A stretch of DNA of 64,000 bases from Bacteroidota bacterium (GCA_039821555.1 JBCBNX010000008.1:1-64000); one strand, 5' to 3'. Positions 31,584 to 40,881 are shown, counted from the first letter of the stretch. Numbers and translations are program-made. Notes: a model not told the origin generated them from the letters alone.

Positions 31584-32918
31584 TCACACCTCGGCGCTCA
31601 TCCGCAGCCGGTCGCTTTCGTCGGAGAGGTTCGGCTCGCCGAGCTGACCCTCCGACGCAGCTACGATCGTTGCCACGGTGGCGTCGCCCGTGATGTTGAC
31701 CACGGTGCGGATCATGTCGAGGATGCGGTCCACGCCGAGGATGAGCGCGATGCCCGCGGCGGGGACGCCGACGGCTTCGAGGATGATGACGAGCATGATG
31801 ATCCCGGCGCCCGGCACCGCCGCCGTGCCGATGGAGGCGAGCACGGCCGTGAGCACGATCGTGAGCTGCGCGCCGAGCGCGAGGTCCATCCCGATGGCCT
31901 GCGCGATGAACACCGCAGCGACCGCCTGGTAGAGCGCCGTGCCGTCCATGTTGATCGTCGCGCCGAGCGGCAGCACGAAGCTCGACACCTCCTCGCTCAC
32001 GCCGAGCTTCTCCTCGCAACGCTCCATCGTAACGGGCAGCGTCGCGCCGGACGACGAGGTCGAGAAGGCCACGAGTTGCGCTGGGCCGATGCCCTGGAAG
32101 AACGTCCAGATCTGCATCGGCGAGAAAGTCTTGAGGAGCGTCATGTAGGTGATCGCGACGTGCAGGCCGAGGCCGAGCAGCACCGTCAGGCAGTAGACGC
32201 CGAGGGCCCCGACGAGCCGGAGTATGCGCGACGGATCATCGCCCGCGACCTCGGTGATGGCGCTCGCGAGCAGCGCGAACACGCCGACCGGCGCCAGCAG
32301 CATGATGACATCCACGAGCCGGATCACCACGTCGTTGAGTCCCTCGACCACCCGCAGGACGGGCTCGGCCTTCTCGCGCGGAATCTGGATCAGCCCGATG
32401 CCGATCAGCAGCGCCATGAAGACGACCTGGAGCATGTTGCCGTTGTTGCCCACGGCCGCGAAGAAGTTCTGCGGCACGATGTCGACGAGGAACTGGAGGG
32501 GCCCGCGCTGCTGGGCGGCTTCGGCGCGGTCCATGCGCGACTGCGCATCGCCGCCGTAGGCATCTGCTAGCTCCTGCTGCATGGCCTCCGGGACATAGTC
32601 GCCCGGCTGGAGCAGGTTGACGGCGAGGAGCCCGATGGTGACCGCGACCGCTGTGGTCCCCAGGTAGATGCCGATGGTCTTGCCGCCGATGCGCGAGAGC
32701 TTGCGGAGGTCGCTCAGGCTCGCTACGCCAAGGATGAGCGACACGAGCACGAGCGGCACAGCGATGAGCTTGAGACCGTTCAGGAAGATGATGCCCCACG
32801 GCGCAATCCAGGCGTCTACGAAGCCGCCCCAGCCGCTGACGGCCGCCACCACGCCGTAGATCAGACCGAAAACCAGGCCGAGGATGATCTGCCAGTGGAG
32901 CTTCTTGTACCAGGCCAT
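31584..32918 (-). CDS. Dicarboxylate/amino acid:cation (Na+ or H+) symporter, DAACS family
   Basis: A 444-residue transporter of the SDF family (GltP/DctA). Seen: the Ser-rich hairpin FSTSSSGATLPVTM (about 290-303), the helical motif GATINMDGTALYQAV with the NMDGT substrate/cation site, the second hairpin AVPGAGIIML and the final helix with DRILDMIRTVVNITGDA. These bind the acidic substrate and cation. It imports glutamate, aspartate or C4-dicarboxylates; fine specificity is not readable. It stands alone, with a -7-like TACCTTCG about 40 bases upstream. Confidence 0.93.
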   Translation of the reverse strand: MAWYKKLHWQIILGLVFGLIYGVVAAVSGWGGFVDAWIAPWGIIFLNGLKLIAVPLVLVSLILGVASLSDLRKLSRIGGKTIGIYLGTTAVAVTIGLLAVNLLQPGDYVPEAMQQELADAYGGDAQSRMDRAEAAQQRGPLQFLVDIVPQNFFAAVGNNGNMLQVVFMALLIGIGLIQIPREKAEPVLRVVEGLNDVVIRLVDVIMLLAPVGVFALLASAITEVAGDDPSRILRLVGALGVYCLTVLLGLGLHVAITYMTLLKTFSPMQIWTFFQGIGPAQLVAFSTSSSGATLPVTMERCEEKLGVSEEVSSFVLPLGATINMDGTALYQAVAAVFIAQAIGMDLALGAQLTIVLTAVLASIGTAAVPGAGIIMLVIILEAVGVPAAGIALILGVDRILDMIRTVVNITGDATVATIVAASEGQLGEPNLSDESDRLRMSAEV

Positions 32919-33001
32919 GCGCGGTGGGTGTTGGGTGCGGTCGTGGAACGGACAGACCGCGAAGGTACGTGTGCGCCACCTTCGAACCGCACTGCCCCGC
33001 G

Positions 33002-34507
33002 TCAGAGGAACAGGCTAGCCACTGCCACGAGCGCGGCCCCGGCGAGCGTCCCCGCGAGGTTGACACGGTCGTTGGTCACCCAGGCCCAGCCGCGCACGAG
33101 TGGGTTGGGCACGCGGTCGTCATCGAACCCCGTGGCCGCGCGTTCGGTGAGCGCCCGCGTACGCACGTCGCGGTAGAGTGCCTGCGCCGTGGCTCCGAGC
33201 GCGCTGTCGAGGAGCGAGGCGAGGACACCCCCGAGGACGACAACTGCGAAGGCCGTCCCAGTGCCCACCTCGGCAAGCCGCGCAGTCGCCACGAACGGCA
33301 GCGGCGCGAAGACTGTCGCGGCTCCGGCCAGCGCGCCGAGCGTGCCCGCGATGGAGACGCCGCCCGAAGCGCCTGGCGCGACAGGTTTCCACGTCCACAC
33401 CGAGCGCGTCGCGCCGCGCACCCACGTCCCGATCTCAGTCGCCCACGTATCGGCGGCGGCGGCGGCAAACGCGCCCACAAAGCCCCAGTAGAGCCACGGC
33501 TGTGGCGCGACTACGTGTACGAGCAACAGCAGCCATGCGACGCCGCCGTTGGCGTAGACCTGCCCGGCGTCGCGACGGCTCCCCTTCTCGGCCTGCACGA
33601 CCGCTGACTTCCGCCGCTTCCCGAGCTTCGAGAGCAGGCTCGACAACACAAAGAAGGCGAAGCCCGGCAGCGCCCAGTCCCACCCGCCGAGGCCCACGAC
33701 AGAGAAGGCCAGCAGGCTCGCCGCGATGGCTCCGCCGAGGTCGAGAAAGCGCGCGCCATACGCTAGCACCCCGAACGCCAGCGCCCATCCGAGCGCAACC
33801 GCCAGCGACACCAGTTCGCCCGGGGCTTCCCGGAGGAACACAAGCGGGACGATGACGGCCACCACGATCGTCAGGTTGTCCCACCCCTTTCCGCCGATGA
33901 GTTCGGCACCGGTTGCGAGCACCGCGACCAGGAGTGCGGTCGCCGCATACTCTGCGGGCGTGAACGCGAACGGGTCGAGCCAGACGAGTGCGGACCACGC
34001 GAGCAAGGTCGCGGTCACGAAGAACGCCGCCGTCCCGGCCAACGACTTTGTGTTGCCCCCCATCGAAAACCGTCCAGGCCTGCGGAGTGTCTCCCCGACG
34101 AGCGAAGCGACGGGGTCGGCCAGCGCGAGCACGAGAAATGCCGTCTGCAGCGCGAAGGCGCGCGTCGCATCGAGCGTCCAGCACGCCCAGAGCGCCACCA
34201 GCAGCGCGGTCGGAAACACCACCGTGCCGAGGCTCTGCCGCTCGATGGCGTGCATGCCTCGAAACACGCCGCGCGGGATCGCCCACAGGTTCACGCCGAT
34301 GAAGCCCGTGGCGAGGACGTAGATCCAGAACGGATTGTCGAAGAGCAGCGGACAGCCGGCCACTGCGAGCCCCGTCCAAGCATGCACGAAGCGGCGCGAC
34401 GCCTCGCCGGGCCACCCTCGCGCCCGGAGCAGTTCGCCCACGCCCACGCCGACGAGCAGCACGCCGCCGAACGCCCAGAACCAAACGAAGTCGCTGATCG
34501 CTGCCAT
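33002..34507 (-). CDS. Fusion of phytol/dolichol-kinase-like (VTE5) and DUF92/TMEM19 (VTE6-like) domains
   Basis: A 501-residue membrane protein. The first part (about 1-180) has the polytopic CTP-dependent kinase plan, with RRFVHAWTGLAVAG, LVLALADPVASLVGE and FSMGGNTKSLAGTAAFF. The second (about 245-500) is DUF92: ALGWALAFGVLAYGARFLDLGGAIAA, FFVLSSLLSKLGKRRKS, RRDAGQVYANGGVAWLL, AADTWATEIGTWVRG and the Gly-rich GGVSIAGTLGALAGA. In plants and cyanobacteria VTE5 phosphorylates phytol and the DUF92 enzyme VTE6 phosphorylates phytyl phosphate. A single chain with both would phosphorylate a prenol twice, to the diphosphate. That function is inferred from the domain pair. It stands apart from any isoprenoid genes. 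Confidence 0.8.
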   Translation of the reverse strand: MAAISDFVWFWAFGGVLLVGVGVGELLRARGWPGEASRRFVHAWTGLAVAGCPLLFDNPFWIYVLATGFIGVNLWAIPRGVFRGMHAIERQSLGTVVFPTALLVALWACWTLDATRAFALQTAFLVLALADPVASLVGETLRRPGRFSMGGNTKSLAGTAAFFVTATLLAWSALVWLDPFAFTPAEYAATALLVAVLATGAELIGGKGWDNLTIVVAVIVPLVFLREAPGELVSLAVALGWALAFGVLAYGARFLDLGGAIAASLLAFSVVGLGGWDWALPGFAFFVLSSLLSKLGKRRKSAVVQAEKGSRRDAGQVYANGGVAWLLLLVHVVAPQPWLYWGFVGAFAAAAADTWATEIGTWVRGATRSVWTWKPVAPGASGGVSIAGTLGALAGAATVFAPLPFVATARLAEVGTGTAFAVVVLGGVLASLLDSALGATAQALYRDVRTRALTERAATGFDDDRVPNPLVRGWAWVTNDRVNLAGTLAGAALVAVASLFL

Positions 34508-34555
34508 GCGCTGAAGCTACCAACGGCCGGACCTTTCACGTCCCGGCCGATGCCG

Positions 34556-35290
34556 CTACCACAGCACCTCGAACGGAACGCGCAGCGCCACTTCGAACGT
34601 GGCTCGGCCAGAACGTCTGGTGAAGCCGAGATCGTCGATCGGTCGCACCCACACTTGCCGCCACCGAGCCTGAATGAAATCGGACCCTAAACCGAGCAAC
34701 ACGCCGGGCTCTACAATCCATCCGGCTAAGGGAAGCCCGGCCAGTTCGGGGTCGCGACTCAGTACGTCTAGGTCATAATCGAGATACGCCAGCCTGGTCG
34801 TGAAACCGAACTGCGACCGAAACCCGTCGGGATCGCCCTGCTCGAACACGAGCGCTCCCGTCCAATACCGGGTCGTGAACGAGCCACTTTCGTTGACAAA
34901 GCGGTCGCCGTCACGGGAGAGCTCGACCGTACCCTGCGTTTCGCTCTCGCCGGAGCCGTAGCCCCCTCCTAGCTCTACCCACGTCCGCACCGCCGATGAC
35001 AGGGGAAGCGCATAGCTCAGACCACCTCCAGCGTACCGCCCCCAGTGTCGACGAAACGCTGTGTCGTTGCCATCCTCACTCTCCAACAGCCCGTAGGCGA
35101 ACAACCCGTATGGCGCACGCACGAGCACAGACCCGGTCAGCAACCCTGACGGCTGCAGTTGCATGGTTGCAGCAACGCCGGAATCATCCATTGCCACGAC
35201 CGGATGCGGCGTCGGCGTGTATATCGGCGGCGGGGCGCATCCTACGCCGATGACGTAGGTAGCGACGATGAAGACAAAGGCGACGCGCAT
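34556..35290 (-). CDS. Lipoprotein with outer-membrane-like beta strands, unknown function
   Basis: A 244-residue lipoprotein: MRVAFVFIVATYVIGVGC gives the lipobox with Cys at 18, then a Pro/Thr-rich linker and many alternating strands (YAGGGLSYALPLS, TWVELGGGYGSG, RYWTGALVFEQ) that look like a small outer-membrane beta-barrel, ending in FEVALRVPFEVLW. No family recognised. The start at 35290 lies 4 bases after the stop of the upstream gene (35295), so the two are one operon. Confidence 0.6.
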   Translation of the reverse strand: MRVAFVFIVATYVIGVGCAPPPIYTPTPHPVVAMDDSGVAATMQLQPSGLLTGSVLVRAPYGLFAYGLLESEDGNDTAFRRHWGRYAGGGLSYALPLSSAVRTWVELGGGYGSGESETQGTVELSRDGDRFVNESGSFTTRYWTGALVFEQGDPDGFRSQFGFTTRLAYLDYDLDVLSRDPELAGLPLAGWIVEPGVLLGLGSDFIQARWRQVWVRPIDDLGFTRRSGRATFEVALRVPFEVLW

Positions 35291-35294
35291 CGAC

Positions 35295-36251
35295 TCAGAA
35301 CTGGAGGCGCACGCTGGCAACGGGAGTCACGGCTCCGCTTGCGTCCGGCAAGAGCGTCAGTTCGCTGTCGAGACGCAGGTTGTGTACCCGCGCCGTCAGC
35401 ATCGCATCGAAGGCGCTCAGCACGTGGTTGAGCACGATCACCGACGACACCCGCGAGGCACGGCGGAGCAGCCCGTTGGCGTCGCCGTGGTCGTCGGCGT
35501 AGGCGCGGAACTGGTCGGTCGTCTTCGCAAGTGCGACGGGCAGAGCCCCGTCGGGAGACGCCGCGGCGAAGTCTTCCCAGCCGGGGTTGAACTGGAAGTA
35601 CTTGCCGATGAGCTCGTAGTACTGCTGCGAGCCGTAGAGCGGAAGCTGGTGCGAGAACGCGACACCGTTCGCGGCGACGCTCTCGTCTTCGGCCGCACGG
35701 ATCGCCGAGACGAGCGTGCGCACCGCCTCCTCGTCCCGAGCACTCCATGTGCCGGGTGCCTGGAAGTCGACGCGGGCGGCGGTCTGCAGGGCAGCATCAA
35801 GCTCGGTCGGGTTGCCTCGGTACCCTTCGTAGTCGACGAGCCAGCTTCCGTAGCGGTGGGGGCTCCAGCGCGCGTGGGCCTCGGCCTGGTACGCATCGCG
35901 CCCGTCGATGCCCTGGCCGCGCCACGAAGCGTAGCCCGTCCAGAGCGCCACTTCGAGCCCGGCGTAGACGGCTGCGCGCACCCAACTCCGGTTGTAGGCC
36001 TGCCCGGCACCCGGAACCGCTGCCGACAGCGCGAGCGCGAGGGGCACGCTCCGCCTCCCCTCAGGAGCCTCCTCCCACGACCACGTCCGCGAAGGCTCTG
36101 CGTCTGCGAGGACGAGTGCTTCTGCGAGGACGAGTGCGTCTGCGAGCACGAGGTCTCCATGCAGAAAGCCCGTCACCCGAATCGAGTCGGGGACCGTCGC
36201 CGTGGCTGCAAGCGGCAGTAGCGCGAGGAAGAGCAGAGGCCAGCGCAGCAT
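35295..36251 (-). CDS. Secreted/periplasmic protein, DUF5683-like start, with a hexapeptide repeat
   Basis: A 318-residue protein with a signal peptide (MLRWPLLFLALLPLAATA), a short tandem repeat of ALVLAD/E units (about residues 33-50, from an 18-bp DNA repeat), then SAAVPGAGQAYNRSWVRAAVYAGLEVALW, a hydrophobic stretch with the G-x-GQ-Y-x-R-x-W pattern seen in DUF5683-type Bacteroidetes proteins, and a long region of mixed helices. No catalytic motif. The start at 36251 was chosen for the signal peptide; the longer reading from 36335 has none. It precedes the small lipoprotein in the same unit. Confidence 0.6.
   Translation of the reverse strand: MLRWPLLFLALLPLAATATVPDSIRVTGFLHGDLVLADALVLAEALVLADAEPSRTWSWEEAPEGRRSVPLALALSAAVPGAGQAYNRSWVRAAVYAGLEVALWTGYASWRGQGIDGRDAYQAEAHARWSPHRYGSWLVDYEGYRGNPTELDAALQTAARVDFQAPGTWSARDEEAVRTLVSAIRAAEDESVAANGVAFSHQLPLYGSQQYYELIGKYFQFNPGWEDFAAASPDGALPVALAKTTDQFRAYADDHGDANGLLRRASRVSSVIVLNHVLSAFDAMLTARVHNLRLDSELTLLPDASGAVTPVASVRLQF
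36103..36153. repeat. 18-bp coding minisatellite, 2.8 copies
   Basis: Units 36103-36120 and 36121-36138 differ only in the last base, and a partial third copy runs to 36153. Each codes six residues (ALVLAD or ALVLAE on the minus strand), so copy-number change would keep the frame. It lies just after the signal peptide of the protein at 35295. Confidence 0.8.
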
Positions 36252-36378
36252 GGAAGCACGTCGATGCAGGGGAAGGAGACGCCAGTATACCCGCTTGAGC
36301 CTCGACTGTCTAGCCTTTCTCCTGCCCCTCCCCATGCCAAGACCGGCAGGTCCGAGCTATTCCGAGTCAGTCCAACGC

Positions 36379-37707
36379 CTACTGGTTGTAGGCGTCGGCG
36401 GCGTTCGTCGGCAGTTCGGCTCCGCCTACTTCCTCCACGACCGTCGGGTCGAGGTCGCAGACGTGGATGCGGCCACTGGGGTAGCCTGCGTCGCCGCCGT
36501 TGAGGAACGACTCGGCGAGCGTGCGGCTGTACTCCTCGGCGCGCGAGTGGCGCAGGTGGGCGAAGTCGGGGAAGTCGTCGTCGTTGCAGGCGAAGCCGGC
36601 GGTGCGGACGTAGCGCAGGCCGTTCGCCTGGCGGTACTCCGTGAACACCTCGGTGCTTTGCAGCAGCGCCTCCGAGCCGAAGCGGATGATGCCGTAGGAC
36701 CCCATCGGCACGTCGAAGAAGACGACCTCGCCGCCCTCGGCACGGACGAGCTCGACGATGCTGGCTGCGGCGGTGCGGTTCCAGTCGTCGACGGGCTCTT
36801 CGAGTTCCTCGGCCTGCCGCGTCTCAAAGCGGACGATGTTGCGGGTGATGTCGATGCCCTCGTCGTCGCAGCGGACGCCGCCGTCGGTGCTCATGTCGGC
36901 CTCGGCGCAGTCCTCGTCTTTCGTCTCCGTGGCACCTTTTCCCGCGCCGAAGGCCCGGTTGAGCGCGCCCTCGAACTTGTTGGTGAGCGCGTCCCAGTAG
37001 CGCGTCGACATGAAGAGCGCCGAGCCGATGGCGGCCACCTTCGTTTCTTTGGTGTCGGTCGAGGAGAGGACGTACTGCGGGAGATCGCCCACGCGCATCG
37101 GTGGGCCAAGCAGTTCGGGCCACGACTCCTTCGCCCATTCGCCGTCCCACGTGTTGGTCTGCGCGAGGCCCATCGGCGACTCGATCATCACCGTCGTGCC
37201 TTCGAGCGAGCCGGGATAGTCGGCGGCGAGGTTGCGGAGGTGGAAGTAGTGCTCCACGAGCGTCGAGTAGCCCTTGCCCTGGTCGATGGCCATCGGCCGC
37301 GTGCCCGTGCGCTCCTCGACGACATCGGCGAAGGCCTGCGGCTCGACGGCGGCCGCCACGCGCGACGACCCGACGAAGAGGTAGTCGATCTGCCGGTCGT
37401 TGGAAGCCGCCATCCGGGTCGGGTGGTAGAAGTCGACGTGCTTCTCCTGCCCTTTGAACTTGTCGGCGGCCATGACGCGGATCCCGAACTCCATCACCAG
37501 CACAGGGATGAGGATGAAGAGCAGGCCGTTGCCCATGAGGCGGACGAAGTCGCGCCCTTTTTTGTCATTGAGGCGATCCTGCTGTACGTCGGCGCGGATC
37601 TCCTCGCTGTGGACGGACACGTCGTGGACGAGCGAGCCAGCATCGGAGCTCTCGGTAGCGGCGCCGTCGCCCTCGGTGGTCGGTCGGATGTCGTTCGAGT
37701 CACTCAT
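36379..37707 (-). CDS. Membrane-anchored SGNH-like protein, partner of MBOAT acyltransferase
   Basis: A 442-residue protein: cytoplasmic tail (about 1-55), one membrane helix (about 57-77, LLFILIPVLVMEFGIRV), then an extracytoplasmic domain with YLFVGSSRVAAAV (the G-S-S-R nucleophile-like block of SGNH/AlgJ-type proteins, about 110), GKGYSTLVEHYFHLRNL and VVFFDVPMGSYG. In alginate-type systems such a protein works with an MBOAT acyltransferase to acylate a polysaccharide. The MBOAT gene is directly upstream (stop at 37747, 40 bases). The expected C-terminal Asp-x-x-His could not be located with confidence; the end carries HVCDLDPT and a Cys. Confidence 0.65.
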   Translation of the reverse strand: MSDSNDIRPTTEGDGAATESSDAGSLVHDVSVHSEEIRADVQQDRLNDKKGRDFVRLMGNGLLFILIPVLVMEFGIRVMAADKFKGQEKHVDFYHPTRMAASNDRQIDYLFVGSSRVAAAVEPQAFADVVEERTGTRPMAIDQGKGYSTLVEHYFHLRNLAADYPGSLEGTTVMIESPMGLAQTNTWDGEWAKESWPELLGPPMRVGDLPQYVLSSTDTKETKVAAIGSALFMSTRYWDALTNKFEGALNRAFGAGKGATETKDEDCAEADMSTDGGVRCDDEGIDITRNIVRFETRQAEELEEPVDDWNRTAAASIVELVRAEGGEVVFFDVPMGSYGIIRFGSEALLQSTEVFTEYRQANGLRYVRTAGFACNDDDFPDFAHLRHSRAEEYSRTLAESFLNGGDAGYPSGRIHVCDLDPTVVEEVGGAELPTNAADAYNQ

Positions 37708-37746
37708 AATTCTGATGCGAAAGGGTGCAGCGTCGCAGCGTGACGT

Positions 37747-39309
37747 TTAGAACTGGAAGTAGATGAACTGCTCGTTGTCGAAGACGCCGAAGAAGAGGAT
37801 GATGAAGATCAAGCCCCAGTAGAACGTCCAGCGCAGCGCGCGCGGCATCCTGGCGAGCAGCCCCGCGACCGAGTGGCCACGCTCCTGCACGACGTGCACC
37901 GCTTCGAGGAGCATGATCATGCTGAGGCTGATGACCATCATCGCGGGCGTGAACCCTTCGACCATCCATGCGCCAAATCCTTCCCACGGGGTCTTTGCCC
38001 AGGTGACATAGACTTGCCAGCCGTCGGCAACGGATTGGGCGCGGAACCACGTGCCGGTGATGTAGAACAGGCCGAAGGTGCCGATGACGCTCGTGACGTA
38101 GCGGAACTGCCGGACCATGTTGAGCGACGGCCGCAGCGTGAAGCCGCGCGCTGCGATCGGCGCGGGCGTGGGGACGGGGCGCGGCTTGCTGCCCGCCCTA
38201 CGCTTGCGAATCGGTGCCGTATGGCCCGCAACGGCTTTCTCGATCATTCGCCAGTTGTTGTCGCGGAATTTCTTCGTCGACACGCTCGCGATAATGATGA
38301 GGCCGTTGAGCATGCCCCAGATAGCGAACGTCCAGGACGCGCCGTGCCAGACGCCAGTAAGGAAGAAGACGATCATCACGTTGCGGAACGCCTTAGCGCG
38401 GCCCCGGCTGCCGCCGAGCGGGTAGTAGACGTAGTCGCGGAACCAGTCCACGAGCGTCATATGCCAGCGCCGCCACAGCTCCGCTGTTGAGGTGGCGAAA
38501 TAGGGCCGGTTGAAGTTCTGCGACAGGTCGTAGCCCATGATGCGCGCCGCCCCGATGGCGATGTCGCAATAGCCTGAGAAGTCGCAGTAGACCTGGTAGG
38601 CGAAGAACCCGCCCGCCACGATGATCTGCGCCGACGACGCGCTCCCGATATCGGCGAAGACGATGTTGACGTAGAGCGAGACGCGGTCGGCGATGACGAG
38701 CTTCTTGAAGAAGCCCCACGCCATCAGCCGCAGGCCGCTCACGGTGCGGTTGTACGAGAAGTCGTGCTTGCGGAAGAACTGCGGGAGCAGGTTGCCCGAG
38801 CGTTCGATCGGCCCCGCGACGAGCTGCGGGAAGAACGTCACGTAGAGCGCAAAGATGCCGAAGTGCTTCTCGGCGTCCACCTTGCCGCGGTACACGTCGA
38901 TGGTGTAGGCGAGCGTCTGGAACGTGTAGAACGAGATGCCGACCGGCAGCAGCAGGTTGAACACTGGCGTGTTGATGTCCCACCCGAGCATGTCGGCTAG
39001 CCCACCGACGTTCATGCTCGCCCAGTCGAAGTACTTGAAGAAAAACAGCAGTCCCAGGTTGCCTGCGAGACTCGCCCAGAGGAAGGGACGCCGCGCCTTC
39101 TTCGTTTTCCTCTCTCCCATCGCCCGTGCGGCGAAGTAGTCGACCGTGGTGGAGAACCAGATCAGGCCGAGGTAGGACCACTCCCAGAGCCCGTAGAACA
39201 GGTAGCTGGCTCCGAGCAGCAGCATCCAGCGGTACCTGTACGGCAGCGCGAAGTAGATCGCGACGACCGCCGGGAAGAAGAAGACGAAGTCGAGGGAATT
39301 GAAGAGCAT
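37747..39309 (-). CDS. MBOAT-family membrane O-acyltransferase (AlgI-like)
   Basis: A 520-residue polytopic enzyme that moves an acyl group from the cytoplasm to an extracellular acceptor. Seen: start PYRYRWMLLLGASYLFYGLW, SFYTFQTLAYTIDVYRG, PQLVAGPIERSGNLLPQ, ATSTAELWRRWHMTLVDWFRDYVYYPLGG, and the catalytic His in GVWHGASWTFAIWGMLNGL. These are the AlgI/DltB landmarks. With the SGNH-like partner downstream, it should acetylate or otherwise acylate the polysaccharide made by the genes around it. Confidence 0.93.
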   Translation of the reverse strand: MLFNSLDFVFFFPAVVAIYFALPYRYRWMLLLGASYLFYGLWEWSYLGLIWFSTTVDYFAARAMGERKTKKARRPFLWASLAGNLGLLFFFKYFDWASMNVGGLADMLGWDINTPVFNLLLPVGISFYTFQTLAYTIDVYRGKVDAEKHFGIFALYVTFFPQLVAGPIERSGNLLPQFFRKHDFSYNRTVSGLRLMAWGFFKKLVIADRVSLYVNIVFADIGSASSAQIIVAGGFFAYQVYCDFSGYCDIAIGAARIMGYDLSQNFNRPYFATSTAELWRRWHMTLVDWFRDYVYYPLGGSRGRAKAFRNVMIVFFLTGVWHGASWTFAIWGMLNGLIIIASVSTKKFRDNNWRMIEKAVAGHTAPIRKRRAGSKPRPVPTPAPIAARGFTLRPSLNMVRQFRYVTSVIGTFGLFYITGTWFRAQSVADGWQVYVTWAKTPWEGFGAWMVEGFTPAMMVISLSMIMLLEAVHVVQERGHSVAGLLARMPRALRWTFYWGLIFIILFFGVFDNEQFIYFQF

Positions 39310-39448
39310 CGGAGGCGCTGGAGGGCGAGCGCAGGGCTACCGGCAAACGGCAGGCGGAGGGTGAGGCAGGGTGGCGTCCCGCAAGCGCGCAAGTCTAGCC
39401 GTTTCAGGCAGCAGGCGCAAGCAAGGGGTATGCGAAGGCGGCGTGGAT

Positions 39449-40660
39449 TTACGACGAGCGCGCCGAGACGTCCCGGAGCACCGCGGCCACTTCCTGGGCG
39501 ACCCGAGCCGTGCCAAATCGGGTCAGGGCGTCGGTGCGGGCGGCGGCGGCCATCGTGCGGGTGCGGCTGGGGTCGGCGAGGAGGGCGGCGAGGGCAGTGC
39601 GGAGCGCGGCAGCGTCGCCGGGGGGAACCAGGCGACCCGTCGTCTGGTCGTCCAGGATTTCGACGGCGCCGCCTGCAGCGGTGGCGACGACCGCGCGTTC
39701 AGCAAGCATGCCTTCGACAATCACCCGGCCAAAGGGCTCGGCGGCCACGGATGTGTGCGCCACGATGTCGCAGCAGTGCAACAGAACGGGCACGTCATTC
39801 CGGAAGCCGGGCAGCACGACGCGCCCCGCAAGCGGCGGCTGTGCCGCCTGAGACCGCAGTGTCTCAGCATAGGCGCGGTCCTCCGGGAAGATGGCATCGC
39901 CCACGACCAGCGCTTGCACGTCCGGGAGGCCCTCCAGCGCGTCGAGCAGCACGTGCTGCCCTTTCCACGGCGCGAGGCGGCTGAACACGCCCACCACGGG
40001 CCGCTCGTCGAGCCCCAGCGCGGCTTTCGCTGCGGCGACTTCTTCGTCCGTGACCGCGTCGAACGGAGTCGGGTCGATGCCGTTGAGCACGACGCGCACG
40101 AGCTTTTCCTTACCGCCAGCTTCCACGAACGCATCGGCGGTCGCCTGGCTGTTGCAGATCACCGCGGCGGCGAAGCGGTTGGCGAGGGTGATCGCGACCG
40201 TCCGGTTGGCGCGGCTGAAGTGATCCGCCGTCATCACGTCGCGGAGGTGCCACACTACGGGGCGCCGTGCCAGCGGGGCCGCGAGCGCCGCCGTCACAAA
40301 CGCCTTCTGCGAGTTGGCCAGCGCCACGTCGAAGTCGCGCAGCCGCCTCGCCACACGACGCGCCTGCGCCCAGATCGCGGGGACGACGCCGAGTGCCCCG
40401 GCCAGTCCCCCATCGCGCGTCACGTCGAGCAACGCCTGCGGCGCGTCGAGCACCTCGACGGCTACACCCGACTCAGAAAGGCGGCTGCGGAACGGCCCAT
40501 CCGCGTAGAGCGCCACCACGCTCTCCGGCCCCGCCGACCGCGCGATGTCGAGCAGTGACAGCTCCGCCCCGCCCAGCACCGCCGCATGGTCGAGGAAGAG
40601 CGTGCGGGGGAACGTTGCAGGCTGCAAGGCCAGGGACGACGATCGTGAGTCGAGAATCAT
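39449..40660 (-). CDS. Glycosyltransferase family 4
   Basis: A 403-residue GT-B enzyme: N-terminal Rossmann domain with LFLDHAAVLGGAELSLLDI (loop GGAE, typical of GT4), nucleotide-sugar domain with PVVGVFSRLAPWKGQHVLLDAL, and the E-x7-E motif EPFGRVIVEGMLA (about 320). Start at 40660. It heads the glycan cluster next to the MBOAT gene; donor and acceptor unknown. A REP-like hairpin lies in the spacer just upstream. Confidence 0.87.
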   Translation of the reverse strand: MILDSRSSSLALQPATFPRTLFLDHAAVLGGAELSLLDIARSAGPESVVALYADGPFRSRLSESGVAVEVLDAPQALLDVTRDGGLAGALGVVPAIWAQARRVARRLRDFDVALANSQKAFVTAALAAPLARRPVVWHLRDVMTADHFSRANRTVAITLANRFAAAVICNSQATADAFVEAGGKEKLVRVVLNGIDPTPFDAVTDEEVAAAKAALGLDERPVVGVFSRLAPWKGQHVLLDALEGLPDVQALVVGDAIFPEDRAYAETLRSQAAQPPLAGRVVLPGFRNDVPVLLHCCDIVAHTSVAAEPFGRVIVEGMLAERAVVATAAGGAVEILDDQTTGRLVPPGDAAALRTALAALLADPSRTRTMAAAARTDALTRFGTARVAQEVAAVLRDVSARSS

Positions 40661-40754
40661 TCGGACACCCCGGCATAGCGGTGCGTACTGGCATAGCGAG
40701 ACGAGCTGCCGCACGACGCCCCCCCGGCTTGTATGCCTGCAACGGCACACAAGC

Positions 40755-40780
40755 TGTCCCCCTCGAAACCGAGGGGGACA
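40755..40780. repeat. REP-like hairpin in spacer between two glycosyltransferase genes (copy B)
   Basis: TGTCCCCCTCG (40755-40765) pairs with CGAGGGGGACA (40770-40780), 11 perfect base pairs with a 4-base loop. It is followed by a TTCG...GAAC stretch and a G-run, the same order as at 46756. The repeat recurs in gene spacers of this cluster; it may be a mobile palindrome. The 220-base spacer (40661-40881) holds no gene. Confidence 0.55.
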
Positions 40781-40881
40781 GTTCGAGGAGCGGAGTTCGT
40801 CAGAACGAAGACGACGAGAACGGGGGGAGCCGAGCGAAGCACCAGCACATGCCCTCTTGCTTGATCCAACACGACCTTGAA

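Noticed and set aside
36202..37743. A 513-residue open frame on the plus strand
   Set aside because: Antisense to the SGNH-like gene, rich in Arg/His/Val with no motif; a shadow of the real gene.
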